Source of the DNA: Saccharicrinis sp963677345
GTDB lineage: Bacteria > Bacteroidota > Bacteroidia > Bacteroidales > Marinilabiliaceae
Reading direction: 5' to 3'
DNA: 64,000 bases
Assembly: GCA_963677345.2 (NCBI GenBank)
Contig: CAXXLC010000006.1
Span: 36,069 to 100,068 of the forward strand
The notes under the pieces are model-generated. The model ran no database searches, was not told where the DNA came from, and saw only the letters and a list, made by a program, of their open reading frames with translations. The position numbers and the translations under genes were made by a program. Position 1 is the stretch's first letter. The number at the start of each line of letters is the position of its first letter. This document shows, in pieces, positions 48,748 to 61,400 of this stretch.

Positions 48748-50115
48748 TTATTGTAATTCTTTAATTTTTATATTCTTAAAGTGTACTTCATCGCCATGAT
48801 CCTGTAGCAGGATTAAACCTTCTTCTGCTTCTCCAAAGTTTGGCCATTGGGCATATTTACTATAAGCTACCAGGGCTTTCCATTGTTGGGTTCCTCTTTC
48901 GTACTCAACAACCGTACATCCGTTCAATATGTGTTTTACCTTAGAGCCTCTTACTTCTATTCTTGCCCGGTTCCACATGTCGGTATTTACATATTTTTGT
49001 GGATTTAAGCCCTTTACAAACAGTCTGGAATCCGCACGTATTAAATCATATAATGAACCAATGGTACGTTTGCCGTCAATACCTTTTTTAGCGTCGGGAT
49101 GATTTTTATCGTCAAGAATCTGAAATTCGCAGCCAATGGCAGATCCCTTTCCTTTATTTAAACCTGTGTCAACAAAGTACTTTATACCGCTGTTAGCTCC
49201 CTTAGTAAATTTAAAATCAACTTCCAGGATGAAGTTTTTAAAAGGACGGGTTGTTACTATATCACCACCATTTTCTGATTCGGCCCCTCCGGAAGCATGT
49301 ACCGTTAAAATGCCATCATTAATTGACCATCCCTTATTTGGGAAATCATCTCTTTTTGCACCTCTCCAGCCTCTGGTGGTTTTTCCATCCCACAAAAGTT
49401 TCCAGCCTTCCTTTACTTCATCTTCTGTAAGTTGGTTCTTCAGGTAACTCACTAATGGAGCAGTAGCTGTAGAAAAATCCGGTTCCGATTGCAACTCTGT
49501 GATAGTGATATTGCGCCATTTATTTATTCTTCCGTCTTTTTCCTTTTCAGCACTATGTACCTGAAGAGCAATAAATCCGGTTTCCACCTGTTCTTCCAGC
49601 AGGTTGGCAACGTTAACACCATTAAGCCACGTGGCAATATGGTTTTTATAGGCAATAACTTTTACTTTATTCCATTGGCCGTGCTTGAGTAACATTTTTG
49701 CAGCGGGGTTGTATTCTAATGGATAACGCCATCCTTGACGGCCCTGGTCATATATTCCTCCGGTCCATGATCGTTCAGAATCATCAGCTTCAACCTGCAA
49801 TCCATATAAATGCTGTTTGTCTTCATCAAAATGAGTTCGGATTTGAACACCGGAGTTTAGGTCTTTTCCAATCATTATTTCATATTCTAAAATAAAATTG
49901 GTGTATTCCTTTTTATAGGCAAGCCAGGTACTTGGTGTTTCAGATTTTGATATGCCTATTATGGTTCCACCTTCTGTTTTAAATTCTGCTGTACCTCCTA
50001 TTTTTTTCCATCCCTTGAGGTTTTTGCCGTTGAAAAGGTCTTTGGCAAATGAATTTTGCATAGTTAGCATGCACGCCAATAGCAAAATAATAGCTGATTT
50101 TAATTTCATATGCAT
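48748..50115 (-). CDS. Tandem DUF1080 protein (3-keto-glycoside hydrolase family)
   Basis: A signal peptide (L-K-S-A-I-I-L-L-L-A-C-M-L) precedes two DUF1080 domains of about 200 residues. The first begins L-F-N-G-K-N-L-K-G-W-K and the second L-L-W-D-G-K-T-T-R-G-W-R. Each has a lectin-like strand set, with N-S-G-V-Q-I-R-T and N-S-G-I-K-Y-F-V. Members of this family have been described as 3-keto-disaccharide or 3-keto-glycoside hydrolases. It is the first gene of the minus-strand sugar operon, and the divergent gene is a hybrid two-component regulator. The start could be M1 or M3. Confidence 0.88.
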   Translation of the reverse strand: MHMKLKSAIILLLACMLTMQNSFAKDLFNGKNLKGWKKIGGTAEFKTEGGTIIGISKSETPSTWLAYKKEYTNFILEYEIMIGKDLNSGVQIRTHFDEDKQHLYGLQVEADDSERSWTGGIYDQGRQGWRYPLEYNPAAKMLLKHGQWNKVKVIAYKNHIATWLNGVNVANLLEEQVETGFIALQVHSAEKEKDGRINKWRNITITELQSEPDFSTATAPLVSYLKNQLTEDEVKEGWKLLWDGKTTRGWRGAKRDDFPNKGWSINDGILTVHASGGAESENGGDIVTTRPFKNFILEVDFKFTKGANSGIKYFVDTGLNKGKGSAIGCEFQILDDKNHPDAKKGIDGKRTIGSLYDLIRADSRLFVKGLNPQKYVNTDMWNRARIEVRGSKVKHILNGCTVVEYERGTQQWKALVAYSKYAQWPNFGEAEEGLILLQDHGDEVHFKNIKIKELQ

Positions 50116-50366
50116 TGTTGTTTTTTAAGTGTTATTTCAGTAATCGTTTAGCAAACTTAGTTTTAACCAGCTCATTACCACCTGTGGTTTTGTGTCATTA
50201 AAGGATGGTTTTGTTTCAAAGCATCTTTTTTGATGGTTTTTTATGAAAAGATTAAAGAGGCATTTAATATTTTAGTTTTACAACTATTATATTGGTCGCA
50301 GTTTTTTTAAAAGACTGGTTTTTCATATACATAAATGATGTATTTTTAGATTTTATAATATTGTTC
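50116..50366. promoter_or_regulatory. Divergent promoter region between the DUF1080 operon and the hybrid regulator
   Basis: The 251-bp spacer holds both promoters. Direct words GATGGTTTT recur near 50203 and 50233 and could be binding sites for the regulator's AraC domain, but I see no convincing palindrome or -7/-33 pair. Confidence 0.4.
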
Positions 50367-53300
50367 ATGCGGCATTCTCAGATCATTGTCATACTACTTT
50401 TTCTTATTGGCTTACCAGGTTTTTCTGTGTCGCAGACCATTAGTTTTGAGCATTTGGATGTTGGTGATGGTTTATCCCAAAATGGTATTCACAGTATTGC
50501 TTTTGATGACTTTGGTAATTTATGGGTGGGAACTTTAAATGGCTTAAACCGATATAATGGTTTCGAGTTTGAAATATATAAGTCAAATACAAATGATACA
50601 ACCAGCATTTCCGGAAACAACATTGTAAGTGTATGTAATGCCAAGGATGGAGATGTTTGGGTTGCAACAGAAAGTGGTGTTATTAACCTGTACCATGCCA
50701 ATAGTAACCGGTTTACCAGATTAGACAAGAAATGGGTAGAGGGTGTAAATATTTCAAGATCCATAAAAATGGCTGAAGATGAAAACGGTGATTTATGGCT
50801 TGTTGATGGCAATAGGGTGCTGGTAATTAATCCTTTTAAAAATCGGTCGCGTTTAATTGAGCATCAAAGAAATGTAAGAGGTTTTGTGGAACATGATGCT
50901 AAAGGGATTTTGCTTTATGGTGATTTTGGTATTGAACATCTATATACTGAAAACTATGAAATTGCGAGAGAATTGTTGTTGACAGGTGATGTGCATAAGA
51001 TGTCGGGAACAAAGGATAGTATTGTTTGTTTGCAAGGAACCGATGTAATTTCATTGAGAAACGACTTAACGGTAAAAAATAAACTTTTTTCCATAGAAAG
51101 GCAGGATATAGCACGTATAGGTAATATGCTATTGGCGAATAATGATATTTGGATGACAGTGGGAAATGCCATACACATATACGAAAGTACACCCAAAGGC
51201 GTTCAAAAAAAGCAAATTTCATTGAATCTTTCCAGTTTAACTTCTTTTTATGGAAGGCAAATAACCAATATGGTTGCAGATAACAAGGGAAACGTTTGGA
51301 TTGGTACCTATAAAAATGGATTGAACTATTATAGCAGGTATAAAAATCAGTTTAAACACATTAACTGGGACTATAGTAACGATATTAGCAAAACGGTTGA
51401 GCCGGTTAGAGCAATTTGTAAACTTTCGAATAATGATGTTTGGTTTGGGTTTGATAGTGAGGGGATAGGGGTGATTCATCCAGATGGGAAACAAGAGTAT
51501 TTTGATAATTGTTATGATAAAAACAATAAGCAGAAGAAAATAGCAGGAGTCAGGAAGATATTGGAGGATAGTGATGGAAATATTTTTGTGGGAATACGCA
51601 GTGGTGTTTGTTTGTATAACAGGAAACAAAAAAGGTTTGATCGGCTGAATATTATATTTCCGGATATTAATTTTTCAAATTGTTATGCCATTCAGCAATA
51701 TGACAGTACTTCTGTGTTGATAGCATCAAATTCAGGGATTTATAGAATATCCATTGGTACGAAAAAGGCAGAATTATTATATGACAATCTATCGGGTACT
51801 GCAATAAGGGACATAAAAGTTGACCATAATAAGAATATTTGGGCAGCTACAGACGGGAGCGGGCTTGTTTTTATTAATGGAGAAAGTGGTAAGTCTGTTT
51901 TTTATAACGAATCAAATGCTAATATAACAGAGGGGAAAATATATAGCCTGGAAATAGATGCTTCAAATATTTGGTTGGCTACCAATTCAGGATTGAACCA
52001 ATTTAATTCCATAACCAGAACAGTTGAAAAGGTGTTTCTTGAAGAGCATGGCCTGTCGAACAATATTGTGTATAGTGTGGATTTAGACCTGGATAATAAT
52101 CTATGGATGAGTACCAATAAGGGGATTAGTAAGTTGGATATGAAAACCCAAAAGATTTCCACTTTCCTGAATAGCTATGTATTTATGGATGATGCCTATT
52201 TAAAAGGTAAGGATGGCACTCTTTATTTTGGAGGTTATACGGGGATTGTTGCATTTAAACCGGAGGATTTAAAAATAGTCAACAATTTGCCGGTTCCATT
52301 TGTACAACAGTTTGAATTGGATGGCCAAATTGTAAATGCAGGAGATACCATTGGTAATAATGTGTTGCTTATGGAAAAAGTAAATCGGTTAAAGATGTTG
52401 GAACTGAGTTACAAGCAAAACAATTTTTCGTTTATTGTAAATGCTACTCCTTATGAGGTGCCTAATAATTATATTTTCAGGTATAAACTCTCACCATGGG
52501 ATAAGGATTGGGTGTATAATAAACCGGGCGACTTAAAGTTGCGTTTTACAAATGTGCAACCTGGAAAATACTTGTTACAAGTTCAGGTAACAGATGGTAC
52601 TAACAATAGGAGTGGAATTAAAAATCTTGAAATTGTTATTACCCCCGCCGTTTTGGAAGACCTTATCTTTTCAATTGGCTCTGCTCTTTGTTTTGGCCAT
52701 TATGGTATTTTTGGTTTTCAGGTTGAAACTGCAACAGGTAAAAAAACGGAATATCTGGCTGGCTAATAAAGTAGATGAACAAACAAAGGTTTTATTAATT
52801 AAAAACAAAGAAATTCAGGAAATTGCAGATAAACTGCATGACGCAGATCAGGCTAAATTACGCTTCTTTACCAACGTTTCACATGAGTTCCGTACTCCCC
52901 TGACCATTATTTTAGGGTATCTTGAAAATCTGGAGAAAGAGAATTCGAGGCATATACGGCATATTATTAAGGATAATGCCACACGATTGCTCCGTTTAGT
53001 TAATCAGCTGATAGAATTCAGAAAAATAGATTTGAAACAGGTACGGGTAAATTATTCGAATGTTGAATTGGCTGGTTTTATAAATAATATTGTTCTGTCA
53101 TTTAAAATATTAGCACAGAAAAAAAACATTCAATTAGTTACTGATTTGGAGGAGAAATTATGGGTGTCGACTGATGCGGATAAACTCGAAAAAATTGTAT
53201 ACAACCTGATTTCAAATGCTATTAAGTACACAGATGAAGATGAGCAGGTCATTATACGGTTAATCAGTGATGAGAATGATTATTTGATAGAAGTTATTGA

Positions 53301-54345
53301 CACAGGTAAAGGAATATCAGAGGAAGAGCAGAAGTTGATTTTTGAACGCTTTTACAGGGCCGATTTTCAATCAAAGGATGTTGGGCATGGTATAGGACTT
53401 TCCATGGTTAAAGAGTTAACAGACCTGCTTGAAGGTAGCCTGGGGCTATATTCAGAGGTAGGTAAGGGCACCCGCTTTTCGCTCAGGTTTAAAAAAAGAA
53501 AGGTATCCGATAGTTTAAGTACAATAAATTTACCCCAAACACCAATTCAGCAATCCTCAGTTGAAGATTATCAGAAAGATGTGCCGCTGGTTGATATTAA
53601 GGATATTCAGATTTTGTTGGTGGAAGACAATTACGACCTAAGAACTTTTATCAAAAATACATTATCGGCAAATTTTAAGGTATTGGAAGCTGATAACGGA
53701 AAACAGGCCATTGATATACTAAAGAGTCATGTTCCGGATTTAATAATATCAGATATAATGATGCCTGTTATGGATGGTTTTGAGTTTTGTAAGCAGGTAA
53801 AGAAAAACATAAATACCAGCCATATCCCTTTAATATTTTTAACTGCAAAATCAGAAGATGTGTCAAAGGTTGAAGGGTTTTCGCTTGGGATAGATGATTA
53901 TATTGAAAAACCTTTTAGTAAATCAGTTTTTATTGCACGTATTAATGCGTTAATAAAAAACAGGGTGGAGCTTAAAAAGCAGTTTAAATCACTTGATATA
54001 AAGGATTCTATTAAAAACGGCAAGGTATCAAAACGAGATGTTGAATTCTGGAACCAACTAAACAACTGTATAGTTAGTAACTTAAGTAATGCAGACTATA
54101 ATACAGAAATGTTAAGCGAAGAAATGAATATGAGCCGCTCTACCTTTTATAGAAAATTTAAGTCTTTAACAGGTGAAAATATTTCTGATTACATCAGGAA
54201 AGTTAGGTTACATAAGGCTGCAGAGCTATTGGCAGAGAAAAAGCTGAAAATAAGTGAGATTAGTCAGGAAGTCGGATTCTCCAGTGTAGCCCAATTTCGT
54301 ATTAAGTTTAAGGAACAGTTTGGTAAAAATCCTTCAGAGTATTAA
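50367..54345 (+). pseudogene. Hybrid two-component system sensor/regulator, split by a one-base homopolymer shift
   Basis: One gene is spread over two frames. The first part (signal peptide at M-R-H-S-Q-I-I-V-I-L-L) carries beta-propeller repeats such as G-D-G-L-S-Q-N-G-I-H-S-I and a Y_Y_Y domain. The shift is in the C5 run at 52642-52646; with four C the protein reads I-V-I-T-P-P-F-W-K-T-L-S-F. The second part has a membrane helix, HisKA (F-T-N-V-S-H-E-F-R-T-P-L-T), HATPase (N-A-I-K-Y-T, G-I-G-L-S-M-V), a receiver (I-I-S-D-I-M-M-P-V-M-D-G) and an AraC HTH to 54345. All domains of a roughly 1,325-aa regulator are present, so a sequencing error is likely. It should control the divergent sugar operon. 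Confidence 0.9.
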
Positions 54346-54348
54346 TTT

Positions 54349-55329
54349 TTACATATAATATTCCTTACTAATAAGTTTTTCTTTAATCAATTCTCTTAAT
54401 GTTATTTCAGTCATATCACTTTTAAAGATAAACTCATTCTCTATATCAGACACATAGGCTTTTAAGCGCATTTTTATTACACTTCGTTTATCTTTCATTT
54501 CATTAAAAAATAATACCGCAACGGGTTTGTTTAAATATATGTATTTTGATACCATTGCAGCCTCTGTTGCAATCCTTCTTACTTTTTGAGTATCAATATC
54601 AAGGGGGTAGATAAAAACTCTGCCACAACCTGGCAATTGGTTTCCCCACTATTGGAATTGGCAATGGATTGGTTCATCATTTCGGCATTGGGTATTGTAA
54701 CAACCGAATCATCAGCGGTTACAATGCGCGTTGAGCGCAATCCTATCTTTATCACTTCTCCATAGGAACTGCCGGCCTCTATTTTATCCCCCAATCTGAA
54801 AAGGTCTGTCAAATAAAATCATTAAACCTCCAAAAATATTTTTTAGTAAGTCCTGGGCAGCAAAACCAACGGCAACACCAACTGATGTAAAAAAAGCTAT
54901 TACGGTTGCAAGGGGAGGCCTTATAACTCCTTGGATAATAATATATGTAATAAATATCCAGCCGAGAATTTTGACAATAGGGATAATCCTTTTGGTTACA
55001 ATTCGGTAATGGGTACTTCTTTGACCAATTTTGTTCAACAATACATCTATAAATTTTAATACCAAAAAACCTATTAAAATAATAATGAGTGACCATACAA
55101 TTTTTCCCGTAGTTAATATCCTATTCACAGGAGGTGCTCCCAACTCACTAATTTTTTCCTGAAGGGTTTTGGCTGTTGGTATAGAGTCATTTACTTCCAG
55201 GTTTGTTTTATGGATAGCAATTGTATCATTGTTATGTATAAGAGGATCATCATGCAAACAATGGCCAAACAAAGAGATGCTGTTTATCAGTATTGCAGAT
55301 AGTAATAGTATGATGTTTTTTTTAATCAT
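54349..55329 (-). pseudogene. mscS: MscS-family mechanosensitive channel, broken by two homopolymer shifts
   Basis: Three minus-strand frames give one MscS protein. The first (from 55329) has a signal peptide, three membrane helices and the pore segment V-G-V-A-V-G-F-A-A-Q-D-L-L-K-N, and stops after F-D-R-P-F-Q-I-G-G. With G4 instead of G5 (plus-strand C run 54788-54792) it continues D-K-I-E-A-G-S-S-Y-G-E-V. It shifts again in the A run at 54613-54617 (one T missing in coding sense) to P-L-D-I-D-T-Q-K-V-R-R-I and ends at 54349. The two shifts are +1 and -1. The protein would then be about 325 aa. Such channels release solutes on osmotic downshift. Confidence 0.9.
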
Positions 55330-55340
55330 TATCCTTTTTT

Positions 55341-58322
55341 TTAATGTAATATGTTTTTTGCTTTTAATGCATCAATGGTTGGGCGATATAGCAAAAGGTT
55401 AATGACATACCTTTTGTTTAATTCGAGTAACAGGCCATCATCTACCATTTGAAATAGTTTCATGCGACCCTGTTCTGGTGAAAGTCTCATTACCTTGCAA
55501 AAGCCTTCAAGATCAAGTCCGTCGTGCAAAAGAATAGCATATAAACAAAACAGTTTTTCCTGTTTTAATCCTCTGATAAACGAAATATTGAAATCATCCA
55601 TGGAATTAATATACAAGGTATTGTTTTCTATCCTTTTAATAGAGCGCAACCAAAATATTAATGCTATGCTTATGTTTCCTTTAGCCAAAGTGTTTAAAAT
55701 CTGGAAATATTGTTTTTCAAGCAAATGTTGGGTATCCTCAATACTCATCTTTGCTAGTTTTTTATTGTTTGTATCTGCTTTACTTTTTAGATATACAAGT
55801 TCATACCCACTAACCTGGTGTCTTTTTTTAACGATATCTATCATTTCTTCGTTTGAAAATTCTCCAAGTTTGATAATATGGCCAAAATACTCTTCTATTG
55901 AGATGGCTTTGTTTAGATAATTCCAGGCATGCAAGGTGCAAGTGCATATCCAAAATATGTTTTTATTGGTTTTTGATATGATTTCAAATAGCAGCTTTAA
56001 TGTTTCAAATCCATCAACTTTTTTCAAATAAGCATATTGCAGTCCTTCCAGAATAATAATGCCTTTTGTATTGTTTAATTCATCAATAAATAGCTCTAGT
56101 TCATTTAAAGGGGTGAGGTCAAGTATTTCTGACAAAGTAAATATAAATTCATCCTGACGATATATATTATTGTATTCCTGAAAATTGATGCGTGTATACT
56201 CAAGTTCGCTATCATTAACAACGTAATTAATAATTGAAGTAACACCTGCACCTTTTTCGGCAGTAATGGCAATGTTGGCAAATCTGCCTTTTTTCCAGTT
56301 GTTATATGCCAGTTTTAAGTGGTTTATTTCAGCAGAACGTTTAAAGTACAGGTAGCCTTCGTCAACGGGTTCCAGCTTAAAAAGCCTCTGGTATAAAAAT
56401 GGAAGTTTATCTTTAGTGATGGCAATTTCACTTAAAAAAGTGGAAATTTCATTGTTTATACTTGCCTGTACTTCTTCCTGTGAGTATATTTTTGCCAGGT
56501 GCTTGCTAAACTTAAATCCTTTGTTTTGAATCAGTAACCTTAAAGCATCAGCTCTTTTTAAAATGCCTGATAAGTAACCTATGATCAAATTTTTAAAGCG
56601 AGTTGATTTTGTAATTGCTTTAGCTTTAAGCAATCTTAAATTTAACTCTCCAATTCTTTCCTTTTCTGTTAGGGCTGTTAGTTCATCTACTAAATTTTTA
56701 ATTGTACCCGTCAGTTGTGATCTGGTGTATGTTTCTAATTCAGATAAATCAGCAGTGATTTCTTTAAGTTTATTGATGACTTTGCTTTTTCCTTCCTTGA
56801 TAATGTTTAATAAGTCATCAATATTTGAATCCTTATTGGTAAGTATAGAGGATATTGTTTCAAAGTTATATTCTGAAATATGTACCAGATTGGTTATTTC
56901 GCTTTCGTAAAAGGCAATTTTTTGAAGAATATTTTGCTTGAGCAATTCTATATCGGAAGAAAACCGTGGTTGGATTTCAAGTTTTAATAAATCTTTTAAA
57001 TGTACAGGATTAAGCTTTGTTAATTGCATTTTATCCGGTTCCAAATTGCCTTGATAAATCATCCTCTTATCATTGATGCTTTCAATTTCAGAAACTACTT
57101 CTTGTTCAATTTCATTTAATGCATACAAAATAGTTTGAGAATGATTTACTTTAGAAAGAAACAAACCATCAGATGACAGTATTTTACTGATGTTTGTTTT
57201 GTGACTGGAAATTGTATCCTGATCAAAAGAGCTTTTGTCAATATAGGCATAAACCTTATCATACTCAGCCGCAGTTGTGTCTAATCTCCTTGAAAGTGCA
57301 CCGCAAGTGGCGCTTATTTTTGCAATACTCTTGTTAAACCTCTCCGAGTGAAGTGAAATAAGGGCTTTGATCCTTAAAATGAATAGATCCGCATTAAAAC
57401 ACCAGGCTTCCGAAATACTAAAAAGAGAGATTTCCCATGAATTGATCTGCCTAATGGTTTGTAAGGATAGTTTTCGTATACTCCTTTTAGTGTGCCATTT
57501 ACGGTTTTTAATACTCCGGTGTTCTGCAGTTCCCAATTTATAGCTTTGGGAAGCTATTTCATTTGTTTTATTTATAAGTTCATTTTTGATTAATTCCTTA
57601 AAAGAGGCAGTAGTTTGGTTTAATATGGTTTGTGCGTCAGAGCTCTTATCTAATACTTGGGTAATAGTTTGTTTTACTAATGGAATATTACATTGGTCTT
57701 GAATTTTAAATTCATCATCAATTTGATTGAATGCAGACTGATAGTACTCTAACAGTTCAATCTCCAATAAAAACAACTGTTTATATGAAGACCATAATGC
57801 TGGCATAATATCAAAAAAAAGCTTCTGTATTAAATAAGTACGTAAGGGTGCCCTTCTTTTAATACTAATGTTATTGTTGTTGATAAATAATGAATATGCC
57901 CAAAACCTAAACTGTTTGATCCTTTTTATGAATTTTATCAAATAGGTGTCATCATCGTTTATAAGTCTGTTTTCGTTAGTTTCAAAGAGTGTGATGTTTT
58001 TGGGCAAACCAGCAACTAAATTTCTGTGTTCATTTAGCAGCTGCTTCAGTTCTTTTTGAGAATTAAATTCAGGTGTTAAAGGATAGGAAAGTTTGTTGTA
58101 TTCCCATATATCTTTTAAGTAGTTGTTGTGTTTCTCTAATAATATATGAATATCGTTTTCTTCATTTACTTTTTCAAGTCCTGCAAGATATTTGGTATGG
58201 ATACCTGTAACATCGTTTATCAAATTGCCAATATCACTAACTTTTTGTTCTATAATGATTAAAAAGTGTTTATAGTACAATTCCTCATATAAAGAAATGC
58301 CAGTTCTGAATTGTTGTTCCAT
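55341..58322 (-). CDS. Large ATPase-like protein next to MscS (993 aa)
   Basis: The first ~650 residues are long helices with coiled-coil character and no recognised domain. From about 690 an ATPase-like module follows: A-N-I-A-I-T-A-E-K-G-A-G-V-T-S-I resembles a P-loop but has valine where lysine is expected, and K-G-I-I-I-L-E-G-L-Q-Y-A resembles Walker B with glutamate. A winged-helix-like C terminus follows (L-F-C-L-Y-A-I-L-L, V-D-D-G-L-L-L-E-L). The arrangement recalls STAND or AAA+ proteins with a degenerate site. The gene ends 12 bp before the mscS start codon on the same strand, so it is probably co-transcribed with the channel. Confidence 0.6.
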   Translation of the reverse strand: MEQQFRTGISLYEELYYKHFLIIIEQKVSDIGNLINDVTGIHTKYLAGLEKVNEENDIHILLEKHNNYLKDIWEYNKLSYPLTPEFNSQKELKQLLNEHRNLVAGLPKNITLFETNENRLINDDDTYLIKFIKRIKQFRFWAYSLFINNNNISIKRRAPLRTYLIQKLFFDIMPALWSSYKQLFLLEIELLEYYQSAFNQIDDEFKIQDQCNIPLVKQTITQVLDKSSDAQTILNQTTASFKELIKNELINKTNEIASQSYKLGTAEHRSIKNRKWHTKRSIRKLSLQTIRQINSWEISLFSISEAWCFNADLFILRIKALISLHSERFNKSIAKISATCGALSRRLDTTAAEYDKVYAYIDKSSFDQDTISSHKTNISKILSSDGLFLSKVNHSQTILYALNEIEQEVVSEIESINDKRMIYQGNLEPDKMQLTKLNPVHLKDLLKLEIQPRFSSDIELLKQNILQKIAFYESEITNLVHISEYNFETISSILTNKDSNIDDLLNIIKEGKSKVINKLKEITADLSELETYTRSQLTGTIKNLVDELTALTEKERIGELNLRLLKAKAITKSTRFKNLIIGYLSGILKRADALRLLIQNKGFKFSKHLAKIYSQEEVQASINNEISTFLSEIAITKDKLPFLYQRLFKLEPVDEGYLYFKRSAEINHLKLAYNNWKKGRFANIAITAEKGAGVTSIINYVVNDSELEYTRINFQEYNNIYRQDEFIFTLSEILDLTPLNELELFIDELNNTKGIIILEGLQYAYLKKVDGFETLKLLFEIISKTNKNIFWICTCTLHAWNYLNKAISIEEYFGHIIKLGEFSNEEMIDIVKKRHQVSGYELVYLKSKADTNNKKLAKMSIEDTQHLLEKQYFQILNTLAKGNISIALIFWLRSIKRIENNTLYINSMDDFNISFIRGLKQEKLFCLYAILLHDGLDLEGFCKVMRLSPEQGRMKLFQMVDDGLLLELNKRYVINLLLYRPTIDALKAKNILH

Positions 58323-58462
58323 AGGAAAATTAATAATATGGATGATAATGTAAATTGGAAAATTAAGTTCTAAATACCTGAAAAATTATCCTAAGGTGTT
58401 CTTTGGTAATTATTTGTTTCTAATTTTCTATTTTAAAATAATACAACATTTTTGTCATAGGT

Positions 58463-61400
58463 TTATCGCCAGTTTTTTTTCAATATTAAATCAAATCCGG
58501 AATTGCTGTTTTGGTTTGTTGCTTTTATAATAATATTCCTGAGCAACTGGTATTCTAACATCATCTTTTCAGTATTTATGGCTTTTGTTTTTTTATCCAG
58601 TACAAAAGATTGTTCGTAACCTAAATATAATTTATTGGTAATGTATTTGCCCAGTGTTACGCTACTGCGTTTCCAATTATCTTCTCCGCTTAATTCAATT
58701 ACGTCAAGCCCGGTTGACTGACGAAGTGATTCATTAACTATCGTCGATAACTGGTTTAGCACTAAATTCATAGCTAATTCTTCACTGCTAAATACTTTAC
58801 TTTTTTGTCCTGCACTTAATTGGTCTGCTGCTTTGTTAAAAATAATATAGGATATGGCATCTTTTTCATCAATAAGGTCTTCATCCATAAAAAATACAAA
58901 TTCGGGTTGCTGCATTGTACCTGAAATTTGAATTTTAATTTGATGGAGATCCTTAGCAATATCCCGAAACTTATACAATATAGCAAAATCCACAACAGGA
59001 TTTAAATCCTTACCGCCGGTAAAAGTTAATTCACCCTCTTTTATATTAAAGGTTCTTCCATACATTTTATATGATCCTTTTCTTACTTTTAAATTCCCCA
59101 CCAAATTTAAGCTTTCGGTTGTTTTAATTGCTTTTAACAGGCCAGTAAGTTCAAAGTTCATATCCTTCCCGCGAACCCATGTATTTGAAGGAATCTTTAT
59201 TTCAATTTCGCCTTGAATATGTTTTAACATATCCGGAGTGTCAAGACTAATTTTGGAGTTTACAGAATCGCGATTGACTGCCGGTAAGGTATCTTGCAGG
59301 GCAATTAATAATAGTGGGGGATTGGGATCTTCATTTTTTTTAGAGTGAATTTGACTGAAATAGTCGGCATTAATATGGGATCGGTTAATAATTATTTTCC
59401 CATCAGTCCTTGATGCCATGTGATATTCCGGATAGTTTTAAATTAGCGTTAAGATTTACATCGGCAATGGTTGATTTTATTATTTGAAAATCTGTGGAAT
59501 TTAGTTTTAAAAGGATTTGCTCTGTATTCGAATGTACTGAGTCTTCTAAATTAATAAATCCTTCCAATTTTATCTTGCCTTTTGGGGGTGTTTGTGCACT
59601 TAGGTTATTTAGTGTAATTATTTTTTGTTTTACCAAAGCATTCAGTTCTATTTCTTTATAATCTATCCCGTAATCTGAATTTATAAATTGTCCTTTATTT
59701 ATTAAAAAGGTTCCATCTATTTGAGGTTTATTAATTGAGTTTGTGGCTCTCATATTAGCAAAAGCATAACCTTTTATCATGGTGTTGCGCAAAGGCGATA
59801 TCTGGTGTAAACTGTTTAGGTTTAAGCTATCAATATTTATAGATGCAAAAAAACTGTTTTGGTCTTTTAATAAATAAATACTATCTGTTAACGACAAGCT
59901 TAAAGGTAGTAGTAAGTTGGTTTTTATTGGCTGTAAATTGTTTCGTTCAATTAATCCGGAATAAGAGAGGAGATTGCTTTTATATTCAATTTTTGATGTA
60001 AAGTTGTCAATATTGTAATTATTTATTTTGAGTCCGGATATAGTTATTTCACTGTTGATATTGGGGTATTGGGCGGTTCCTTTAAGGCTGATGGCAGACG
60101 ATAGATTTCCGGATAGGTATCTTTCCTTCAACAGGGGATACGGTATGTCTCCTATATTAAAATTTTGAATATTAATCTCCAGATCTTCATTGCCATCAAA
60201 GGATAAATTACCATTTACTTTGATGCTTTGTTGGTTGGACTTTAAATGTATTTGGTGAACATAGATTTCGTGTGGATTGAGCTGTAAATAGGTTGAATCA
60301 GATTGGTTACTCCAGCTGGTTTTGTTATAGTTTATATTGAATAAATCTACAAGAATCTTTGGATTTTTATAGTTCACCAGGCTTCCAGCAAAAGAAGTAT
60401 TTAACGAATCGTTTATAATTAGGTCAATATTTGCATATAAGGTGTCATTTGCAAAGTTGCTTTTAAAATTCAGGAGTTTTGTTTCAAGCTTATTGTAAGA
60501 TAACTCATTTACGTTTAGCAATATATTGCCATTATAATTATTTTTTGACAGGCTTAGGTTTATATGGCCATCAAAGGGGCCGCAATGAATTGAATCATAC
60601 ATAGCATGTTCCATGTTGAGTTGGATGTTTGCCTCCAGGTTATCTGAATTACCAGATATCACTCCTTCTATTATTCCCTTGCTATTAATATTTGATGTGG
60701 TAAAATCTTTAATAAGAGGATTAATATCCTGGGGTTCAAACTGAAAGTTTATATGATTTTCTTGATATAGGTTTCCATGTGCATTGGCCACAAGCGAAAA
60801 ATATGGAGTTTCAAAACCGAGTCCCTTAATATTATAATTTCCCCTATTGTATTCAAATTCGATTTGCAAGTCGCTAATTGGGTATTTTATTATGGATGAG
60901 TTTTTTGAGTTAATATTGAGTATTGTTTGCATTTCTTTTAATGAGAATCCTTTCCCTCTTATTGAAATGTTTCCGTTTAGATTGGAGTATATAGAATCAA
61001 TCCCTGGTATGACTTGCAGGTTAATGTTTTCATAGAGGGAATTTATGTTGTAGGAGGGTTGAGCAAACAAATCTTTAATTGTAAAGCTTAGCTTTTGGTT
61101 TCCATAGGAGGATTTTGTTATTAACGAACCTATTATCAAATCCTTGTCTTTTGTGCTATTAATGCTTATGTGTTTTAACAGATATTTGTCAAATGTAGAA
61201 TCCGCACATTGGCCGTTTAAAGACAATATAGCTTCTTTGGGATCAAGACTATTTGATTTGATATGTAGGTTTGCACTAAGGTCAGATTTATATTTGGGGT
61301 TTTGTGTCCATGAAAATCCGTTAAAATTTTTCATAGATAGGTTAAATACATAATTAGGTGTTTTGTCAATGGCATATGACTGGGCATCAAATTGTATTTT

